A stretch of DNA of 6,977 bases from Methanomassiliicoccaceae archaeon (lineage in GTDB: Archaea; Thermoplasmatota; Thermoplasmata; Methanomassiliicoccales; Methanomethylophilaceae). The translations under genes were made by a program, and so were the position numbers. Below, piece after piece: positions 5,419-6,977 of the stretch. The notes beneath the pieces are model-generated. The model saw only the letters and a list, made by a program, of their open reading frames with translations, was not told where the DNA came from and searched no databases. The stretch lies in assembly GCA_009776625.1 (NCBI GenBank), contig WRNL01000042.1, forward strand, positions 5,166 through 12,142, read 5' to 3'. Within the stretch, counting starts at the first letter, position 1. Each line of letters begins with the position of its first letter.

Positions 5419-5843
5419 TCGCGGCCCTCCAGGTCCCTTATCCTCTGGATGATCCGCCTGGTGGCGGCGAGGTCCTCGGCGCTCTCTGCGGCCCTTGTGA
5501 CCTTTATGTGCCCCATGCCGCGCTCGGCGAGCCTCCTCGCCAGGTCGCCCTCGTCGAACCCCTGGTCGAAGCCGAGGACAATTATGTCGGGCGCCACCTC
5601 CGCCACGGTGTCGAGCATGTCGCCCACCTTGCCGAGTATCGCCGCGTCGACGGGCTTCAGGCAGGCGACTATCTTGAGCCTCATGCCCTCCGGGGTCACC
5701 GGCTCGTGCTTGCTCCTCCTCACGGTGTCGTCGCAGGCGACCACGGCCACCAGCTCGTCGCCGAGTGCCCGGGCCTGTTGCAGGTACGATATGTGGCCGG
5801 TGTGGATTATGTCGAACACCCCTGAAGCCATGACCCTCACCAT
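5415..5843 (-). CDS. ribL: FAD synthetase, archaeal cytidylyltransferase-like (RibL)
   Basis: RibL adenylates FMN with ATP to make FAD. It is a small nucleotidyltransferase of the glycerol-3-phosphate cytidylyltransferase type. The 142-residue protein shows GVFDIIHTGH (8-17), with the HxGH nucleotide-binding signature at 14-17, then ACDDTVRR (36-43), PVDAAILG (64-71) and APDIIVLGFDQGFDE (84-98). The characterised Methanocaldococcus enzyme has redox-sensitive cysteines near its C terminus. Here the only cysteines are C37 and C61, so that switch is absent. The ATG at 5843 lies 4 nt after the ribB stop and has no good SD. A second ATG four codons in has GGTG upstream, but MVRVMASGVF matches what I recall of Thermoplasmata homologues. 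The gene overlaps ribC by 4 nt. FAD synthetase is favoured over a lipid cytidylyltransferase by operon context. Confidence 0.92.
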   Translation of the reverse strand: MVRVMASGVFDIIHTGHISYLQQARALGDELVAVVACDDTVRRSKHEPVTPEGMRLKIVACLKPVDAAILGKVGDMLDTVAEVAPDIIVLGFDQGFDEGDLARRLAERGMGHIKVTRAAESAEDLAATRRIIQRIRDLEGRE

Positions 5844-5847
5844 GGTA

Positions 5848-6579
5848 TCACGCGTCCGTCCCCGTCTCTTCCAAGAACACGTCCCATGCCTCCATGATCT
5901 GCCCGCCCGTGACGAACTGCATGCCGTTCCTCCTGGCGTATTCCGCCGCCCGCTCCTTGGACCCCGACGCCCCGTCGCCCCCGAGCATCTCGCATATGGT
6001 GGCCGACGGCCTGACCCCCGCCATGTACATGAGGGCGGTGCAAAGCTCCGTGTGGCCGTGCCTCGTCCTCAGCAGCTTGGAGGAGGTGTTCAGCAGATGG
6101 ACGTGGCCGGGGGCCCTGAAGCGCTCCCCCAGATCCCTTATCCTGTCCTCCGGGGGGGAGTCCTTGAATATCGTCCCCACGTACTCCCTTATGGTGAGCG
6201 CGCGGTCGCTGTCGGTTATCCCGGTGTACGTCCCCCTGTGGTTTATCGTGATGCCGAAGGAGGACTTCGTGTTGTCGTAGGGGATGTCGTTGGGCGCCAT
6301 CATCCCCAGGAGGGGGTAGGCGTCCCTGTTGTTCCAGAAGACGTCCGAGAGGAAGGGGAGCCCCAGCTCCTTGGCGGTCCTGTTCGGGGTCGTGGTGCAT
6401 ATGAGGCCGCCCGCGTCGCCCCTCATCCTCATCAGCGCCTCCGCTGTGACGAACTCGGACGCTATGGTCATGTCCGTCTCCCTCTCGCGGTCGTCGAAGT
6501 CGTACACTAGCACGATCCTCCCCTTCCTGATGTCCTCGAGCGCGAGGCCCAGGCCGTTGTCCGGAACATAGATCCCCAT
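5848..6579 (-). CDS. ribB: 3,4-dihydroxy-2-butanone 4-phosphate synthase
   Basis: RibB converts ribulose 5-phosphate into 3,4-dihydroxy-2-butanone 4-phosphate plus formate, supplying the four-carbon unit for RibH. Visible are the acidic metal/substrate loop DFDDRERETDM (27-37), GGLICTTT (57-64), the archaeal insert region FGITINHRGTYTGITDSDRALTIRE (108-132), FRAPGHVHLL (154-163) and RHGHTELCTALMYMAG (173-188) with the conserved GHTE, followed by the ICEML element. I prefer the ATG at 6579 (243 residues) to the in-frame ATG at 6606. The nine extra residues, with MGTPSPCHT, are atypical, and the upstream ATG falls in the operator-like palindrome. Neither start has a recognisable SD, unlike ribC and ribH, so initiation may be from a short leader. 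It is the first gene of the operon and is followed by ribL after 4 nt. The length is normal for a monofunctional RibB, with no GTP cyclohydrolase II domain. Confidence 0.95.
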   Translation of the reverse strand: MGIYVPDNGLGLALEDIRKGRIVLVYDFDDRERETDMTIASEFVTAEALMRMRGDAGGLICTTTPNRTAKELGLPFLSDVFWNNRDAYPLLGMMAPNDIPYDNTKSSFGITINHRGTYTGITDSDRALTIREYVGTIFKDSPPEDRIRDLGERFRAPGHVHLLNTSSKLLRTRHGHTELCTALMYMAGVRPSATICEMLGGDGASGSKERAAEYARRNGMQFVTGGQIMEAWDVFLEETGTDA

Positions 6580-6605
6580 GGTATGGCAGGGTGATGGCGT
6601 TCCCA

Positions 6606-6623
6606 TTACTAAACATTTTGTAA
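6606..6623. promoter_or_regulatory. 18-bp quasi-palindrome, operator candidate of the rib operon
   Basis: TTACTAAACATTTTGTAA has half-sites that match at 7 of 9 positions when reverse-complemented (TTACwAAA and TTTwGTAA). It sits 27 bp upstream of the preferred ribB start. A weak TATA-like GTTATTTAC overlaps it on the minus strand at about 6621-6629. Archaea are known to control rib genes with RbkR, a winged-helix protein fused to riboflavin kinase that binds palindromes. This site is a candidate for such a regulator, but I cannot compare it with a known Thermoplasmata motif. Confidence 0.45.
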
Positions 6624-6643
6624 ATAACGATTATCTGGTAGTG

Positions 6644-6755
6644 TCCGCCGAGCGGCGCGGATGGAGGCGCGGCCCCCGCCTCTGCGGGCCCTGTGCGGCG
6701 CTGTGTGCAAATAGAAACCCTGCATCGAAATAGGCGCGGCTGAAAGCCTCTATTT
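6644..6755. other. GC-rich hairpin cluster between the ribB operator and the TATA pair
   Basis: Several inverted repeats are packed together: TCCGC 6644-6648 with GCGGA 6657-6661, GAGGCG 6664-6669 with CGCCTC 6677-6682, GGCCC 6671-6675 with GGGCC 6686-6690 (mutually exclusive with the previous pair), and AAATAG 6728-6733 with CTATTT 6750-6755. If ribB is transcribed from the distal TATA box, these lie in a leader of about 165 nt. No reading frame stands out. Confidence 0.35.
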
Positions 6756-6761
6756 TATATA
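6754..6761 (+). promoter_or_regulatory. Consensus TATA box for the downstream exported-protein gene
   Basis: TTTATATA on the plus strand is a strong archaeal TATA match. Initiation about 25 nt downstream, near 6783, would leave a leader of roughly 40 nt before the GTG at 6826. A second TATA-like motif, TATATAAA, lies just downstream at 6768-6775. Confidence 0.6.
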
Positions 6762-6767
6762 TCTGGG

Positions 6768-6775
6768 TATATAAA
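6768..6775 (-). promoter_or_regulatory. Consensus TATA box pointing toward ribB
   Basis: The minus strand reads TTTATATA, a perfect inverted copy of 6754-6761 with a 6-bp spacer (TCTGGG). If used, transcription would start near 6745 and ribB would have a long structured leader. It could equally be part of a single symmetrical protein-binding site for the plus-strand promoter. Confidence 0.45.
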
Positions 6776-6825
6776 TTACAACGGTAACAGTTATCCATGG
6801 ATGCGGCTATCAGCCACCGATAAGG

Positions 6826-6977
6826 GTGGGGGTTTTCATCTTCGGGCAGACAATTAGGAAGAAACGCGCTCTGTTCGCTTGTATCATGGTAATTGTGGCT
6901 ATCGCCTCGTTTGCCGTCCTTACGCAGGGCGGCTCCGACGGCGCCGAGCCTGCGTGGGGCGCGCCCGTGCCGGCGGG
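6826..6977 (+). CDS. N-terminus of an exported or surface protein (partial, runs off the window)
   Basis: The frame from the GTG at 6826 is open to the end of the window (50 complete codons). It begins with a short basic stretch, RKKR (11-14), followed by about 19 hydrophobic residues (ALFACIMVIVAIASFAVL), then polar GGSDGAEPAWG. That is a typical signal peptide or membrane anchor, and similar leaders occur on secreted proteins of gut Thermoplasmata methanogens. No in-frame ATG precedes the hydrophobic segment, and the ATGs at 6797 and 6801 are in other frames and soon meet stops, so GTG is the best start. The SD is poor. Strong TATA boxes lie at 6754-6775. The mature domain is outside the window, so the function is unknown. 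Confidence 0.6.
   Translation, partial: MGVFIFGQTIRKKRALFACIMVIVAIASFAVLTQGGSDGAEPAWGAPVPA

Noticed and set aside
4903..6510. A 535-codon plus-strand frame opposite the rib operon.
   Set aside because: It is antisense to four firmly identified genes and rich in Arg/Pro/His/Val, a typical shadow frame of GC-rich coding DNA.
6580..6606. ribB starting at the upstream ATG (6606).
   Set aside because: The extra nine residues are atypical, no SD is present, and the ATG lies in the operator-like palindrome.
6793..6802. Perfect palindrome ATCCATGGAT near the plus-strand start region.
   Set aside because: Ten-base palindromes are expected several times by chance in 7 kb, so position alone is not enough to call an operator.

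Overview
The window (6,977 bp, GC-rich, roughly 60% G+C by eye) looks like chromosomal DNA from a euryarchaeon. The strongest evidence is a four-gene riboflavin/FAD operon. It combines the archaeal-type riboflavin synthase RibC (a lumazine-synthase relative, not bacterial RibE) with an archaeal RibL-type FAD synthetase. TATA-like boxes sit upstream of several genes and GGAGG or GGTGA Shine-Dalgarno sequences precede most starts. An iron-sulfur flavoprotein typical of methanogens, and a high-GC RibL resembling Thermoplasmata versions, make a Methanomassiliicoccales-like methanogen my best guess. That assignment is inference.

Layout: (1) 4-561 (+), an iron-sulfur flavoprotein. (2) 586-722, a convergent intergenic region with an 11-bp tandem repeat and an oligo-T terminator candidate. 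(3) 688-2025 (-), an AlbA_2/Schlafen-type ATP-binding protein with a C-terminal winged helix, visibly less GC-biased than its neighbours. (4) 2026-2380, about 350 bp without a convincing gene. (5) 2381-3618 (-), two tandem paralogues of an unrecognised family, 2 nt apart. (6) 3619-3846, a divergent regulatory region with a palindrome-framed TATA box and two consecutive stem-loops that share an exchangeable arm. (7) 3847-4518 (+), a cysteine-rich protein with a pRiA4b/TnpR-like core between zinc-finger-like ends. (8) 4527-6579 (-), the tightly packed operon ribB-ribL-ribC-ribH, transcribed right to left. (9) 6580-6825, a divergent regulatory region with an 18-bp operator-like quasi-palindrome and two opposed consensus TATA boxes. 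(10) 6826-6977 (+), the start of an exported or surface protein that runs off the window.

The rib operon supplies the four-carbon unit (RibB), makes lumazine (RibH) and riboflavin (RibC), and converts FMN to FAD (RibL). The early GTP-derived branch and riboflavin kinase are not in this window. The flavoprotein at the left end is a possible consumer of FMN, but nothing in the sequence links it to the operon.

The items most worth a second look are the structured, switch-like leader of the zinc-finger gene, the unknown tandem paralogue pair that diverges from it, the operator candidate at ribB, and the 11-bp repeat array.
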